Origin: JAKSSE01 sp045597645
GTDB taxonomy: Bacteria; Bacillota; Clostridia; Lachnospirales; Lachnospiraceae
Direction of reading: 5' to 3'
Assembly: GCA_045597645.1 (NCBI GenBank)
Contig: JAZLKM010000004.1
Span: 1 to 30,094, forward strand
DNA length: 30,094 bases
The notes beneath the pieces were generated by a model that had not been told where the DNA came from, did no database searches, and saw only the letters and a list, made by a program, of their open reading frames with translations. This document shows, one piece after another, positions 1 through 8,067 of the stretch (positions within the stretch are counted from its first letter, which is position 1; every line of letters begins with the position of its first letter). Position numbers and translations under genes: made by a program.

Positions 1-840
1 GACAAAATTGATATCAAATGCTCCGTCCTTGCCAAATACGCTCTCAACCTCGTCGCCCTCGTTCTTGCGGAGCAGACCGTGATCAACAAATACACAGGTG
101 AGCTGCGGTCCAATTGCCTTTGCCAAAAGAGCTGCAAGTACAGATGAATCTACGCCTCCAGAAAGGGCAAGAAGCACTTTTCCATCCCCCACCTTAGCTC
201 TCACGTCTGCGATGGCGCTCTCAACGAAGCTATCCATTCTCCAGTCGCCATTTGTATCGCAGATACGTCTTACAAAATTGTAGAGGATCTCTTTTCCCTT
301 CTCGGTATGCAGCACCTCAGGATGGAACTGAATAGCATAAAGCTTTTTATCCGGACATGCTGCTGCCGCAACAGGGCAGTCTGCAGTGTGAGCAATAATG
401 TCAAAGCCTGGAGCTATTTTGCTAATGTAATCGAAGTGACTCATCCAAACAACGGTACTCGCCGGTATACCATCAAACAGCTCATTAGTTCCGGTCTGTC
501 CATCGATAAACGTCTGGGTCTTACCATACTCTCGATTAGAAGCCTTCTCAACCTTACCACCGAGGATGTGCATCATAAGCTGTGCTCCATAGCACAGTCC
601 CAGCACAGGTATTCCTAGTTCAAACAGCTCCTTCTGATATGTCGGAGCGCCCTCCTCGTAGCAGCTGTTAGGGCCACCTGTAAGGATGATACCCTTAGGG
701 TTCATTGCCTTTATTTTTTCGATGTCAGTCTTGTAAGAATATATCTCACAGTAGACTCCACATTCACGGACTCTACGAGCCACCAGCTGGTTATACTGGC
801 CTCCAAAATCCACTACTATCACCGTTTCGCGGTTTGCCAT
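1..840 (-). CDS. guaA: GMP synthase (glutamine-hydrolysing), N-terminal 280 codons, cut by window edge
   Basis: GuaA converts XMP to GMP with ATP and glutamine, the last step of guanine nucleotide synthesis, in the cytoplasm. The frame is open from the ATG at 838-840 to the left edge, so the C-terminal half is missing only because the window ends. It begins MANRETVIVVDFGGQYNQL. A class I glutamine amidotransferase domain follows, with nucleophile Cys83 (GLCYGAQ) and the other triad members His173 and Glu175 (QFHPEVLH). The ATP-pyrophosphatase domain starts with the P-loop ALSGGVDSSV near residue 225. An AGGAGA ribosome binding site sits just upstream. The gene lies 25 bp after glf in the same direction and is probably cotranscribed with it. 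The identity is secure; only the C-terminal dimerisation domain cannot be seen. Confidence 0.96.
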   Translation of the reverse strand, partial: MANRETVIVVDFGGQYNQLVARRVRECGVYCEIYSYKTDIEKIKAMNPKGIILTGGPNSCYEEGAPTYQKELFELGIPVLGLCYGAQLMMHILGGKVEKASNREYGKTQTFIDGQTGTNELFDGIPASTVVWMSHFDYISKIAPGFDIIAHTADCPVAAAACPDKKLYAIQFHPEVLHTEKGKEILYNFVRRICDTNGDWRMDSFVESAIADVRAKVGDGKVLLALSGGVDSSVLAALLAKAIGPQLTCVFVDHGLLRKNEGDEVESVFGKDGAFDINFV

Positions 841-865
841 TTTACTGTCTCCTATTGCTTATTAT

Positions 866-1975
866 CTACAGTTCAGCCTCTGCCATATCGAGTGCAGCTG
901 CTATAACCTTATCCATATCATAGTATTTGTACTGGCCCAATCTGCCTCCAAAGAGGATTCCCTCCTCCTTAGCAGCCAATTCCACATACTTCTCATATAA
1001 TGCACTATTCTTTGCATCATTTACAGGATAATACGGCTCGTCTCCCAGATTCCACTCGCTTGAGTACTCCTTACTGATTACCGTCTTTTCCTGCTTGCCA
1101 AATGCAAAATGCTTGTGTTCAATGATTCTAGTATACGGCGTCTGTCTGTCAGTGTAGTTAACTACTGCATTTCCTTGATAATTAGGCATATCAAGTACTT
1201 CTGTCTCGAAGCGGACACTGCGATACTCAAGATATCCCAAGGTGTATCCAAAGTACTCATCTATAGGTCCTGTGTAGAGCACTTTCTTTGCTGCATATTC
1301 TGGGTTATCTTTGTTCTCCAAGTAGTCCACGCCTGTGATTACTGGCACATCGCCGATAATGCGCTCCACCATTTTAGTGTAGCCATCTTCTGGTATACCC
1401 TGATATCTATCCGAAAAATAGTTGTTGTCATATATCATTCGTACCGGAAGTCTCTTGATAATGAACGACGGCAGATCTTTGCAGTCTCTTCCCCACTGTT
1501 TTTCGGTGTAGCCCTTTATCAGCTTTTCATATACGTCACGCCCCACTAATGAGATTGCCTGCTCCTCCAGGTTCTGCGGCTCACCAGTAATCTCTGTGCG
1601 CTGCTTTTCAATTATCTCGGCAGCTTCTGCTGGAGTGGAGATACCCCACATCTTGGAAAACGTATTCATATTGAACGGAAGGTTATATATCTCGCCCTTA
1701 TAATTTGCTACTGGGCTATTGATATAATTATTGAACTCCGCATATTGGTTTACATAATTCCACACTTTTTTATCGCTCGTATGGAAAATATGTGCACCAT
1801 ACTTATGAACCTGAATACCTTCCACATCCTCTGTGTAGATATTTCCAGCTATATTAGGCCTTCTGTCTATTATCAAGCACTTCTTACCCTTCGCAGTAGC
1901 CTGCTGAGCAAAAACTGCTCCAAAGAGTCCTGCTCCAACTATTAGATAATCATATTCTGCATTTTTATCTATCAT
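866..1975 (-). CDS. glf: UDP-galactopyranose mutase
   Basis: Glf interconverts UDP-galactopyranose and UDP-galactofuranose, the donor for galactofuranose in cell-surface glycans. The 369-residue protein has the usual family length. It opens with a Rossmann FAD-binding fold (DYLIVGAGLFGAVFAQQ, residues 9-25). The conserved KYGAHIFHT segment is at about 58-66, GYTEKQWGRD lies in the middle, and the C-terminal flavin-contact segment GRLGQYKYYDMD is near the end. The ATG overlaps the end of the glycosidase gene by 11 bp, and its GAGGAA ribosome binding site lies inside the last codons of that gene, so the two are translationally coupled. guaA follows after 25 bp. The product implies galactofuranose in a surface polysaccharide, but no glycosyltransferase is visible nearby to name the polymer. 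Confidence 0.95.
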   Translation of the reverse strand: MIDKNAEYDYLIVGAGLFGAVFAQQATAKGKKCLIIDRRPNIAGNIYTEDVEGIQVHKYGAHIFHTSDKKVWNYVNQYAEFNNYINSPVANYKGEIYNLPFNMNTFSKMWGISTPAEAAEIIEKQRTEITGEPQNLEEQAISLVGRDVYEKLIKGYTEKQWGRDCKDLPSFIIKRLPVRMIYDNNYFSDRYQGIPEDGYTKMVERIIGDVPVITGVDYLENKDNPEYAAKKVLYTGPIDEYFGYTLGYLEYRSVRFETEVLDMPNYQGNAVVNYTDRQTPYTRIIEHKHFAFGKQEKTVISKEYSSEWNLGDEPYYPVNDAKNSALYEKYVELAAKEEGILFGGRLGQYKYYDMDKVIAAALDMAEAEL

Positions 1976-4076
1976 ATAATTCCTCGTAACCCATGCTATG
2001 TTTCAGCAAAATGCTGGTGTTAGGCTTAATAATAAGTTCAAGCTCTCCGTTTTTGATGCGATGGTATCTTGGCATCAGAGAATATCCTAACTGATTAGCC
2101 TGTATCTTCTGCTTCATCATACCATCATTCGGAGCCCCAAGCTGCCATACAGGCACTGTTATATGCTCTTCATTTTTGCCACTGTTCACTACAACCACAT
2201 ATTGCTCATCTCGTGTAAATCTACCATAACATAGCAGATTATCCTTTGATGGCAAGAACTTGAAACTGCCACAGCGAAGTGTATAACTGAATTTATGCAG
2301 CTGAATAAGGTCTCTGTGGTAATCAATCAGTTCCACATTCTCGTGACCCCAGGGGTAGGTACGTCTATTATCAGGGTCTGTGAAACCTACCTGACCAGCC
2401 TCGTCGCCATAGTAAAGTGTCGGTGCTCCCGGCCACGTCATCTGTATCATTACGGCCGCTCTAAATGCTCCCATATCAACATTCTGGCTTGCAGCATCAT
2501 ATCCTAGGTCTGTCACCCTTCCCACTTTATGATTGGTTCTGGTCAAAAATCTGGAGTGATCATGGTTAGACAGCTCATTCATTGCACAATACAGTGACGG
2601 TGTCAAAAACTGAGTCATATTGTGCTGCATAGTGCCAATATACTGCCCAATGTTTCCAAGTGCTGAACCGTGGTATTCATCGCCATGCTTCTCCATACCT
2701 GTCAGGTAATATGTCACCGGTTCCATGAACGCGTCATAGTTCATTATTGTGTCCCACTGGTCGCCCTGCAGCCACGAAGATGAATCCCCATAATTCTCCG
2801 CCAATATTATGGCATTTGGATTAGCCTTCTTGACAGCATCTCTAAAATCTCTCCAGAACTGATGATTGTACTCCGGACTGTGTCCTAAGTCAGCAGCAAC
2901 ATCCAGTCTCCATCCATCCGCATTATATGGAGGCGATACCCACTTTGCTGCCACGCCTAATATGTAATCTCTCAGCTCCTTTGAACCCTCGTAATTAAGC
3001 TTAGGCAGAGTGTCATATCCCCACCATCCATCATATGTGCCATTGTACGGCCACTTGTTATTATCAAAGAAGAAAAACCAGTCGCGATACGGACTGTCCG
3101 CGCTTACATATGCGCCCGGCTCGTATCCTGGTTGATTTTCATAAATACGCTCTCTGTCCAGCCACTTATTGAAAGAGCCGCAATGATTAAATACTCCATC
3201 GAGGATAACCTTCATTCCTCTCTTATGTATTTCCTCCACAAGCTCTGCAAATTTTTCGTTGCTTGCCTCAAGGTTTCTCACATCGGTAACACGGCTTATA
3301 TGCTTTGTTGCCTCGCGGTTGGTCTCGTTATTATTTTCAAGTACTCTTCCTTCATCCACAACTATGCGGCCATAGTGCGGGTCTATATGATCGTAGTCCT
3401 GTATATCATATTTATGATTAGACGGAGAAACAAATATCGGATTAAAGTAGATTACGTCTACACCCAGTTTCTGAAGATAATCCAGCTTCTGACGTACGCC
3501 TTCAAGATCACCGCCATAAAACTCACCCGTGCCGTTCATAACCGGCATGTCATCCCAGGACTTTGCCTTTGTGCTATGCGTGCCATTATATGTGTACTCA
3601 TTATCAAGCACGTCGTTAGTCTCGTCTCCATTAAAGAAACGATCCACCAATATCTGATACATTACTGCGCCTTTAGACCATGCAGGCACACTAAATCCCG
3701 GGACAACGCAAAAAGCATAATGCTGTCTTACATTTTCCGTAACGCCAACTCTATCATAGAATACACGTCTGTCTGAGCCGACTACCTCAAAATAATATCT
3801 GAAGGCGTCTTTATTCATTTGTATCTGAACGGAATAATAATCAAACTGGCCTACATGCTCTTCAAAATGCATATTATAGGCTCTGTCAAAAGAATGAAGA
3901 ACTACGCGACTGGCGTTCTCTCCTTTTACTCGAATTAGAAATGTTACGACGTCTCCCGGATTAGGTTCCGAAGGGCGTACATACTCGTCTGTTCCATCAC
4001 AGTATATTGCATCAACATTCAATGCTGCTATGCCATTAACGCTGGTCCCAAACAAATTGGTATACGGATTACTCAT
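1965..4076 (-). CDS. GH13 alpha-glycosidase (neopullulanase/cyclomaltodextrinase type)
   Basis: This is an intracellular alpha-amylase-family enzyme that cuts alpha-glucans or maltodextrins. The 703 residues show an N-terminal beta-rich domain (about 15-125, probably CBM34-like) and then a GH13 barrel from AVMYQILVDRF (137-147). The conserved regions are DGVFNH (293-298), the nucleophile Asp392 in GWRLDVA, the acid/base Glu427 in ILAENYG, and the stabiliser Asp506 in SNHDHSRF. There is no signal peptide, so it is presumably cytoplasmic. The ATG has GAGGAG nine bases upstream. A two-codon reading frame (ATG GCG TAA) touches the start as TAATG, but its own ATG is too close to the Shine-Dalgarno sequence to be obviously used. 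It has its own promoter and a LacI-type palindrome, which suggests sugar control. The exact substrate (pullulan, cyclodextrin or maltodextrin) cannot be decided here. Confidence 0.92.
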   Translation of the reverse strand: MSNPYTNLFGTSVNGIAALNVDAIYCDGTDEYVRPSEPNPGDVVTFLIRVKGENASRVVLHSFDRAYNMHFEEHVGQFDYYSVQIQMNKDAFRYYFEVVGSDRRVFYDRVGVTENVRQHYAFCVVPGFSVPAWSKGAVMYQILVDRFFNGDETNDVLDNEYTYNGTHSTKAKSWDDMPVMNGTGEFYGGDLEGVRQKLDYLQKLGVDVIYFNPIFVSPSNHKYDIQDYDHIDPHYGRIVVDEGRVLENNNETNREATKHISRVTDVRNLEASNEKFAELVEEIHKRGMKVILDGVFNHCGSFNKWLDRERIYENQPGYEPGAYVSADSPYRDWFFFFDNNKWPYNGTYDGWWGYDTLPKLNYEGSKELRDYILGVAAKWVSPPYNADGWRLDVAADLGHSPEYNHQFWRDFRDAVKKANPNAIILAENYGDSSSWLQGDQWDTIMNYDAFMEPVTYYLTGMEKHGDEYHGSALGNIGQYIGTMQHNMTQFLTPSLYCAMNELSNHDHSRFLTRTNHKVGRVTDLGYDAASQNVDMGAFRAAVMIQMTWPGAPTLYYGDEAGQVGFTDPDNRRTYPWGHENVELIDYHRDLIQLHKFSYTLRCGSFKFLPSKDNLLCYGRFTRDEQYVVVVNSGKNEEHITVPVWQLGAPNDGMMKQKIQANQLGYSLMPRYHRIKNGELELIIKPNTSILLKHSMGYEELYDR

Positions 4077-4106
4077 TACGCCATACTCCTCGTAAAAATT
4101 TATATC

Positions 4107-4135
4107 ATTTTACCAAAAAAGTATGGGTAATACAA
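4107..4135 (-). promoter_or_regulatory. Sigma-A type promoter of the GH13-glf-guaA operon
   Basis: On the minus strand a -35 TTGTAT (4130-4135) and a -10 TAAAAT (4107-4112) are separated by 17 bp. The start would fall about 25 bases before the glycosidase ATG, just ahead of its GAGGAG ribosome binding site. Both elements are close to consensus and the spacing is ideal. Confidence 0.75.
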
Positions 4136-4141
4136 GAAATA

Positions 4142-4155
4142 CGAAAACGTTTAAG
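4142..4155. promoter_or_regulatory. LacI/CcpA-type operator candidate upstream of the GH13 promoter
   Basis: The sequence CGAAAACGTTTAAG has the AAACGTTT core centred on CG (4148-4149) that is typical of LacI-family operators (CcpA cre sites, MalR-type sites). It lies a few bases upstream of the -35 box, a position compatible with activation or with blocking polymerase. Placement before an alpha-glucan enzyme fits carbon control. The outer positions are imperfect, so the regulator is inference. Confidence 0.5.
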
Positions 4156-4211
4156 AATAAAAAAGGCACCGGTTGGGGGGTCCAAGCGATGTCTTTTAGG
4201 AGAAGGTTGTC

Positions 4212-4233
4212 TTTGCTATGGGGTAATAGCAAA
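4212..4233. repeat. 8-bp inverted repeat with 6-base loop
   Basis: TTTGCTAT and ATAGCAAA flank GGGGTA, giving a perfect 8-bp hairpin arm in the gap between ftsH and the glycosidase. No T-run follows on either strand, so it is not an intrinsic terminator. Its role is unknown; it could be an operator or part of a longer RNA fold. Confidence 0.5.
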
Positions 4234-4262
4234 AACGATATAAAATGTATTGGGGGGTTTAC

Positions 4263-4321
4263 AATTGGTAATATATCACGGGCAAAGGGTAAAGTCTGCA
4301 CAAACTTACCAATTATGCCCG
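4263..4321 (-). other. Interleaved inverted repeats, possible H-type pseudoknot
   Basis: Two perfect inverted repeats cross each other. AATTGGTAA (4263-4271) pairs with TTACCAATT (4306-4314), and CGGGCA (4279-4284) pairs with TGCCCG (4316-4321). In minus-strand RNA this is a 6-bp stem and a 9-bp stem in pseudoknot order, with connecting segments of 1, 21 and 7 bases. It starts 32 bases after the ftsH stop codon, in the ftsH 3' untranslated region and upstream of the glycosidase promoter. The pairing is seen directly; that it folds or binds a ligand or protein is inference. Confidence 0.45.
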
Positions 4322-4327
4322 CGATGT

Positions 4328-4346
4328 TTTGTGAATTTTTCACAAA
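4328..4346. repeat. Perfect palindrome TTTGTGAA-TTT-TTCACAAA just after ftsH
   Basis: An 8-bp perfect inverted repeat with a 3-base centre lies 7 bp after the ftsH stop codon. It resembles a Rex-type site (TTGTGAA N4 TTCACAA) but has one base too few in the spacer. As RNA it would be a weak, AT-rich hairpin without a U-tract. Together with the interleaved repeats next to it, it makes the ftsH 3' region unusually rich in symmetry. Confidence 0.5.
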
Positions 4347-4353
4347 TTACCGA

Positions 4354-6186
4354 CTATTTATCCTCAAATAAGGTCTCGAACTCATCTCGACCAATCTTTT
4401 CTTTCGCAAGAAGTCGTTCAGCACATTTATGGAGAACGTCTATGTTTTCCAAAATCATATCCTTGGCCTGTACATAGCTCTCATCTATTATGCGCTTAAC
4501 TTCTGCATCTATCTTAGCTGCCACTTCATTGCTATAGCCCTTGGTGTGAGCCAGATCTCGACCTATAAACACTTCGTCACCATCGTCGCCATAGTTTATA
4601 AGCCCCAGAGCCTCCGACATACCGTACTCTGTAACCATTGCCTTCGCAGTGTTTGTCGCGCTCTTAATATCTGCCGATGCTCCGGTAGTAACATCACCGA
4701 AGATTATCTCCTCAGCCGCTCTGCCGCCCAGCGATACCACAATATCCTGAAGCATTCTTCCCTTGGTCCTGAACATCTCATCCTTTTCAGGAAGCGGCAT
4801 AGTATATCCAGCTGCGCCTGCTCCAGTAGGAATAATTGAAATACTGTACACAGGTCCTACATCTGGCAGCAAGTGGAAAAGCAATGCATGACCAGCCTCG
4901 TGGTAAGCCGTAATCTTTTTCTCTTCGTCTGAGATAATTCGACTGCGCTTCTCTGTACCGATTCCAACACGGACAAACGATGCTTTCACATCGTCAAACG
5001 AAATATAAGCACGTCTATCCTTTGCCGCCCTTATTGCTGACTCATTCAGTAGGTTTTCGAGGTCTGCACCTGTAAATCCAGCTGTGGTCTGGGCTATCTG
5101 CTTAAGGTCCACATCATCACCCAGCGGCTTTTTAGCTGCATGTACCTTGAGAATCTCTTCTCTTGCGCCCACATCAGGCTTACCTACATACACCTTTCTG
5201 TCAAATCGTCCCGGTCTCATAATTGCCGGATCGAGAATATCCACTCTGTTGGTGGCAGCGAGCACTATGATTCCCTCATTCACTCCAAAGCCATCCATTT
5301 CGACTAGCATTTGGTTCAGTGTCTGCTCACGCTCATCGTGGCCTCCGCCCATTCCTGTGCCTCGGCGTCTTGCTACAGCATCTATCTCGTCAATGAATAC
5401 TATGCAGGGAGCGTTCTTTTTAGCATCAGCAAAAAGATCCCTAACTCGTGATGCACCTACACCGACAAACATCTCAACAAAATCTGATCCTGATATTGAG
5501 AAAAATGGTACGCCAGCCTCTCCTGCTATAGCTTTTCCAAGAAGAGTTTTTCCCGTTCCCGGAGGACCTACCAACAGAATTCCCTTTGGAACTCGAGCGC
5601 CGAGTGCAGTATACTTTCCAGGGTCCTTAAGGAAATCCACTATCTCCTCAAGTTCTTCTTTTTCCTCACGCAATCCGGCAACACTCGCAAAGCTCTCCTT
5701 TACTTCCCCCTTCTGGGTCATCTGTGCTCTGCTCTTACCAAAATTCATCATCTTGGAATTAGAGCCGCCTCCCGCTGCATTTGCCTGTGCGTTCATAAAC
5801 ATCACGAATAGGACAAATACAATAGCCACCACTATAAGCATTGGCATTATATCTTCTAGCCATGACTTCTGTGGCACATTTTCCAGCTTGTATTCGCTGA
5901 AATTGCTGTCCTTCATGTATGTAATCATGTCATTTACGTCTGATACATATACCACATCAGAATTGCCTGTCTTATATGTGACATGCAAATATCCTGTAGG
6001 CACCTGCTCATTTTGACTAATGACAACACTCACCACATTACCGTTCTCTAGCTGAGTATAAAACTGTTCAGGCGAGCTGGTGTTAGTGTTAATGTTTCTA
6101 GTCCTGGCTACCCATATCCAGATAAACAGCACAATAAGTATTAAATATACAAAAAAACCTCGTCCTAATCCCGTTCTTCTCTTCAC
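4354..6186 (-). CDS. ftsH: ATP-dependent membrane zinc metalloprotease FtsH
   Basis: FtsH is a membrane-anchored hexameric AAA+ protease that degrades misfolded membrane proteins and short-lived regulators. In its 610 residues, one membrane helix is at about 11-27, a small extracellular domain follows, and a second helix is at about 113-132. The AAA domain has Walker A GPPGTGKT (207-214), pore loop FVGVG (240-244) and Walker B FIDEID (264-269). A second-region-of-homology segment with RPGRFDR follows at about 324-330. The protease domain has the zinc motif HEAGH (429-433) and a third zinc ligand, probably Asp506. The start overlaps the hpt stop by 4 bp (ATGA). ftsH ends the rqcP-divIC-tilS-hpt-ftsH run, the same tail order as in Bacillus. 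The short C-terminus (ETLFEDK) is typical of clostridial forms. Confidence 0.97.
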   Translation of the reverse strand: MKRRTGLGRGFFVYLILIVLFIWIWVARTRNINTNTSSPEQFYTQLENGNVVSVVISQNEQVPTGYLHVTYKTGNSDVVYVSDVNDMITYMKDSNFSEYKLENVPQKSWLEDIMPMLIVVAIVFVLFVMFMNAQANAAGGGSNSKMMNFGKSRAQMTQKGEVKESFASVAGLREEKEELEEIVDFLKDPGKYTALGARVPKGILLVGPPGTGKTLLGKAIAGEAGVPFFSISGSDFVEMFVGVGASRVRDLFADAKKNAPCIVFIDEIDAVARRRGTGMGGGHDEREQTLNQMLVEMDGFGVNEGIIVLAATNRVDILDPAIMRPGRFDRKVYVGKPDVGAREEILKVHAAKKPLGDDVDLKQIAQTTAGFTGADLENLLNESAIRAAKDRRAYISFDDVKASFVRVGIGTEKRSRIISDEEKKITAYHEAGHALLFHLLPDVGPVYSISIIPTGAGAAGYTMPLPEKDEMFRTKGRMLQDIVVSLGGRAAEEIIFGDVTTGASADIKSATNTAKAMVTEYGMSEALGLINYGDDGDEVFIGRDLAHTKGYSNEVAAKIDAEVKRIIDESYVQAKDMILENIDVLHKCAERLLAKEKIGRDEFETLFEDK

Positions 6187-6707
6187 TCTGTAATAATCTC
6201 CCCTATGTATGGCAAGTTTCGATACTGCTGTGCATAATCAAGTCCATATCCTACTACAAAAGCATCAGGAACCTCAAAGCCTACGTAGTCCACATCGACA
6301 AGTACCTCTCGACGACTAGGCTTATCTAACAATGTGCAGAGCTTCACGTCCTTAGGATTCCTCTCCTCAAGAAGTTTTTTGAGATAGCTGAGTGTCCTAC
6401 CACTATCGATGATGTCCTCAACTACAAGCACATGCTGATCCTCTATACTCTCATCCATATCCTTCATAATGCGAACTCGTCCGGATGACACCGTTCCATT
6501 TCCATAGCTGGATACAGACATAAAATCAATTTTAACTGGAGAAGTGATTCTCTTGGCAAGCTCACACCCAAAGAAGGTAGCCCCCTTTAGAATGCACACC
6601 AGTGTGACTGGCTCATCACCATACATATCACTTATTTCCTTGCCTAATGCCTTTACTCGCTTGTCGATCTCCTCCTCTGAGATCATTACACGAATCTTAT
6701 CCTTCAT
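6183..6707 (-). CDS. hpt: Hypoxanthine phosphoribosyltransferase
   Basis: Hpt makes IMP (and usually GMP) from hypoxanthine or guanine plus PRPP in purine salvage. The 174-residue protein has the usual length. The PRPP-binding signature VVEDIIDSGRTL is at 95-106, the purine-contact region KPSRREV at about 129-135, and FEVPDAFVVGYGLDY at about 144-158. The ATG overlaps the tilS stop by 11 bp, and the GGAGGAAGAAC ribosome binding site lies within the last tilS codons. It overlaps ftsH by 4 bp at the other end. The tilS-hpt-ftsH order is widespread in Firmicutes. It works on PRPP, which the prs gene in this window supplies. Confidence 0.96.
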   Translation of the reverse strand: MKDKIRVMISEEEIDKRVKALGKEISDMYGDEPVTLVCILKGATFFGCELAKRITSPVKIDFMSVSSYGNGTVSSGRVRIMKDMDESIEDQHVLVVEDIIDSGRTLSYLKKLLEERNPKDVKLCTLLDKPSRREVLVDVDYVGFEVPDAFVVGYGLDYAQQYRNLPYIGEIITE

Positions 6708-8067
6708 GTTCTTCCTCCATTACTGCTTTGAGTTCCATCACATTGACGGTTTCTTCAGTCACCTTGCACCGAGCGCCTATTCTGTATCCAACAACCCACA
6801 GAATCTCACTGCCGGAAGCCACAAGCCAGACGCTGTCCCTCTGGTCTCTTGGAATCTTCTTATCAATCATCCAATCTTTAAGTGACTTGCGATGTCCCTC
6901 ACAATCCAGCACCAGATAGTCACCTGACTGCCTCTTTCTTAGGGCGACATCACCGGTTATCTTATCATAGTCAACCCATTTAGTATAGGTACTGACAGGT
7001 ATTTTCATACTATTGTCATATTTTAAAAGTCTTGTTTCGAGCCGATATTCGATGCCGCCATCACGCGCGCAGCCCTGTCTTTTTACAGCAACTCCTCCGT
7101 ACGTCTTCTCTATTCTCCACCCTGCCGGCAGGTCCAAGCCTGCCCCTGTATTACAGCTAATTAGCTCATATATTTTGTCATAATGATCCGCCGTGATATC
7201 CTTCTGATGGTCAGTAACCATAGCCACATATTCTCTAAGCACTTCTATGGCATATGCCTTTGGCTCACTAAGCAAATCATCTGTTCGCAGTATATCGTCC
7301 ACATAATGCTGTACGATGTATTGTTCCGCCTGCTCAGACACATATTCCATAAGCCCCATCATCTGCTCTGACAGCATCATAATATGCGAAAACGCCTCTG
7401 TATTCACACTTCTGAGCTCCGGTAGTACATTGTGACGCAGCCTGTTCCTATCATATGTCGTGTCATCGTTTGTCACATCCACACGATATGTCTGGTCATT
7501 TTCATCTAAGTAATTGAGTATTTCTTCCTTGGAAAATGCCAATATGGGTCTGATGATTTTTCCATTTACCGGAGCCATTCCACATAACCCCTTAGGCCCC
7601 GTTCCCCTTGCCATTCGAAAGAGAACTGTCTCGACCTGATCCTCGATGTGGTGCGCGACCGCAAGCTTATCGCACTCTATGGTCCCTAATGCTTCGTAGC
7701 GAAGTATTCTCGCCGCTTCCTCCACAGACTCCTTTGTCTCCCTCACTCTGGACATGACATCTACAGATATCACTTTACAGCTAACTCCCAGAGACTTAGC
7801 CAGACTCGTCACAAAATCACCATCCTGCACGGACTCCTCACCACGAATTCCATGCTCTATGTAGCATGCTTCCAACTCAAAATCCAAGTCCTCTTTAAGT
7901 TTTGACAGCAAAAGTAGCATGCATACAGAGTCTGCTCCTCCAGATACAGCTGCAAGCACTCTATCACCAGGTGATATCATTTCCCTTATTGCGACAAAAT
8001 CCCGGAATCTCTCATAGAGCATCCGGGATATACTATCGTTTTTCTTTAAAGATGATTTCGTCTTCAT
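6697..8067 (-). CDS. tilS: tRNA(Ile)-lysidine synthetase
   Basis: TilS attaches lysine to C34 of the CAU-anticodon isoleucine tRNA so that it reads AUA and is charged with isoleucine. It is an N-type ATP pyrophosphatase: the PP-loop AAVSGGADSV is near residue 43 from the start used here. The ARILRYEAL, VAHHIEDQVET and ARGTGPKGL segments follow, and a C-terminal substrate domain (KSLKDWMIDKKIPRDQRD) lies near the end. The frame is open further upstream, to 8106. Starts before 8067 would overlap divIC by 65 bp or more, and their AGGAGG lies within the start codons. The ATG at 8067 (35-bp overlap, weak GGGA site) and the ATG at 8022 (no overlap, no visible ribosome site) are both possible. Identity is secure; the start is not. 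Confidence 0.93.
   Translation of the reverse strand: MKTKSSLKKNDSISRMLYERFRDFVAIREMISPGDRVLAAVSGGADSVCMLLLLSKLKEDLDFELEACYIEHGIRGEESVQDGDFVTSLAKSLGVSCKVISVDVMSRVRETKESVEEAARILRYEALGTIECDKLAVAHHIEDQVETVLFRMARGTGPKGLCGMAPVNGKIIRPILAFSKEEILNYLDENDQTYRVDVTNDDTTYDRNRLRHNVLPELRSVNTEAFSHIMMLSEQMMGLMEYVSEQAEQYIVQHYVDDILRTDDLLSEPKAYAIEVLREYVAMVTDHQKDITADHYDKIYELISCNTGAGLDLPAGWRIEKTYGGVAVKRQGCARDGGIEYRLETRLLKYDNSMKIPVSTYTKWVDYDKITGDVALRKRQSGDYLVLDCEGHRKSLKDWMIDKKIPRDQRDSVWLVASGSEILWVVGYRIGARCKVTEETVNVMELKAVMEEEHEG

Noticed and set aside
3132..3776. 214-codon plus frame antisense to the GH13 gene
   Set aside because: The opposite strand holds all GH13 catalytic motifs; this frame has no start context or domain.
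4110..4343. 77-codon minus frame in the ftsH-glycosidase gap
   Set aside because: It starts with GTG without a ribosome site, runs through inverted repeats and the promoter, and has no recognisable protein character; probably a chance open frame.
4328..4346. Rex redox-repressor site
   Set aside because: The arms match but the spacer is 3 rather than 4 bases, and it lies far from any promoter; kept only as a palindrome.
4123..4371. 82-codon plus frame in the same gap
   Set aside because: No ribosome site, overlaps the promoter and the ftsH end on the other strand, and has no family resemblance.
5084..6016. 310-codon plus frame antisense to ftsH
   Set aside because: It is a shadow of the ftsH codon pattern; ftsH is certain on the other strand and the translated product is Ser/Pro-rich without motifs.
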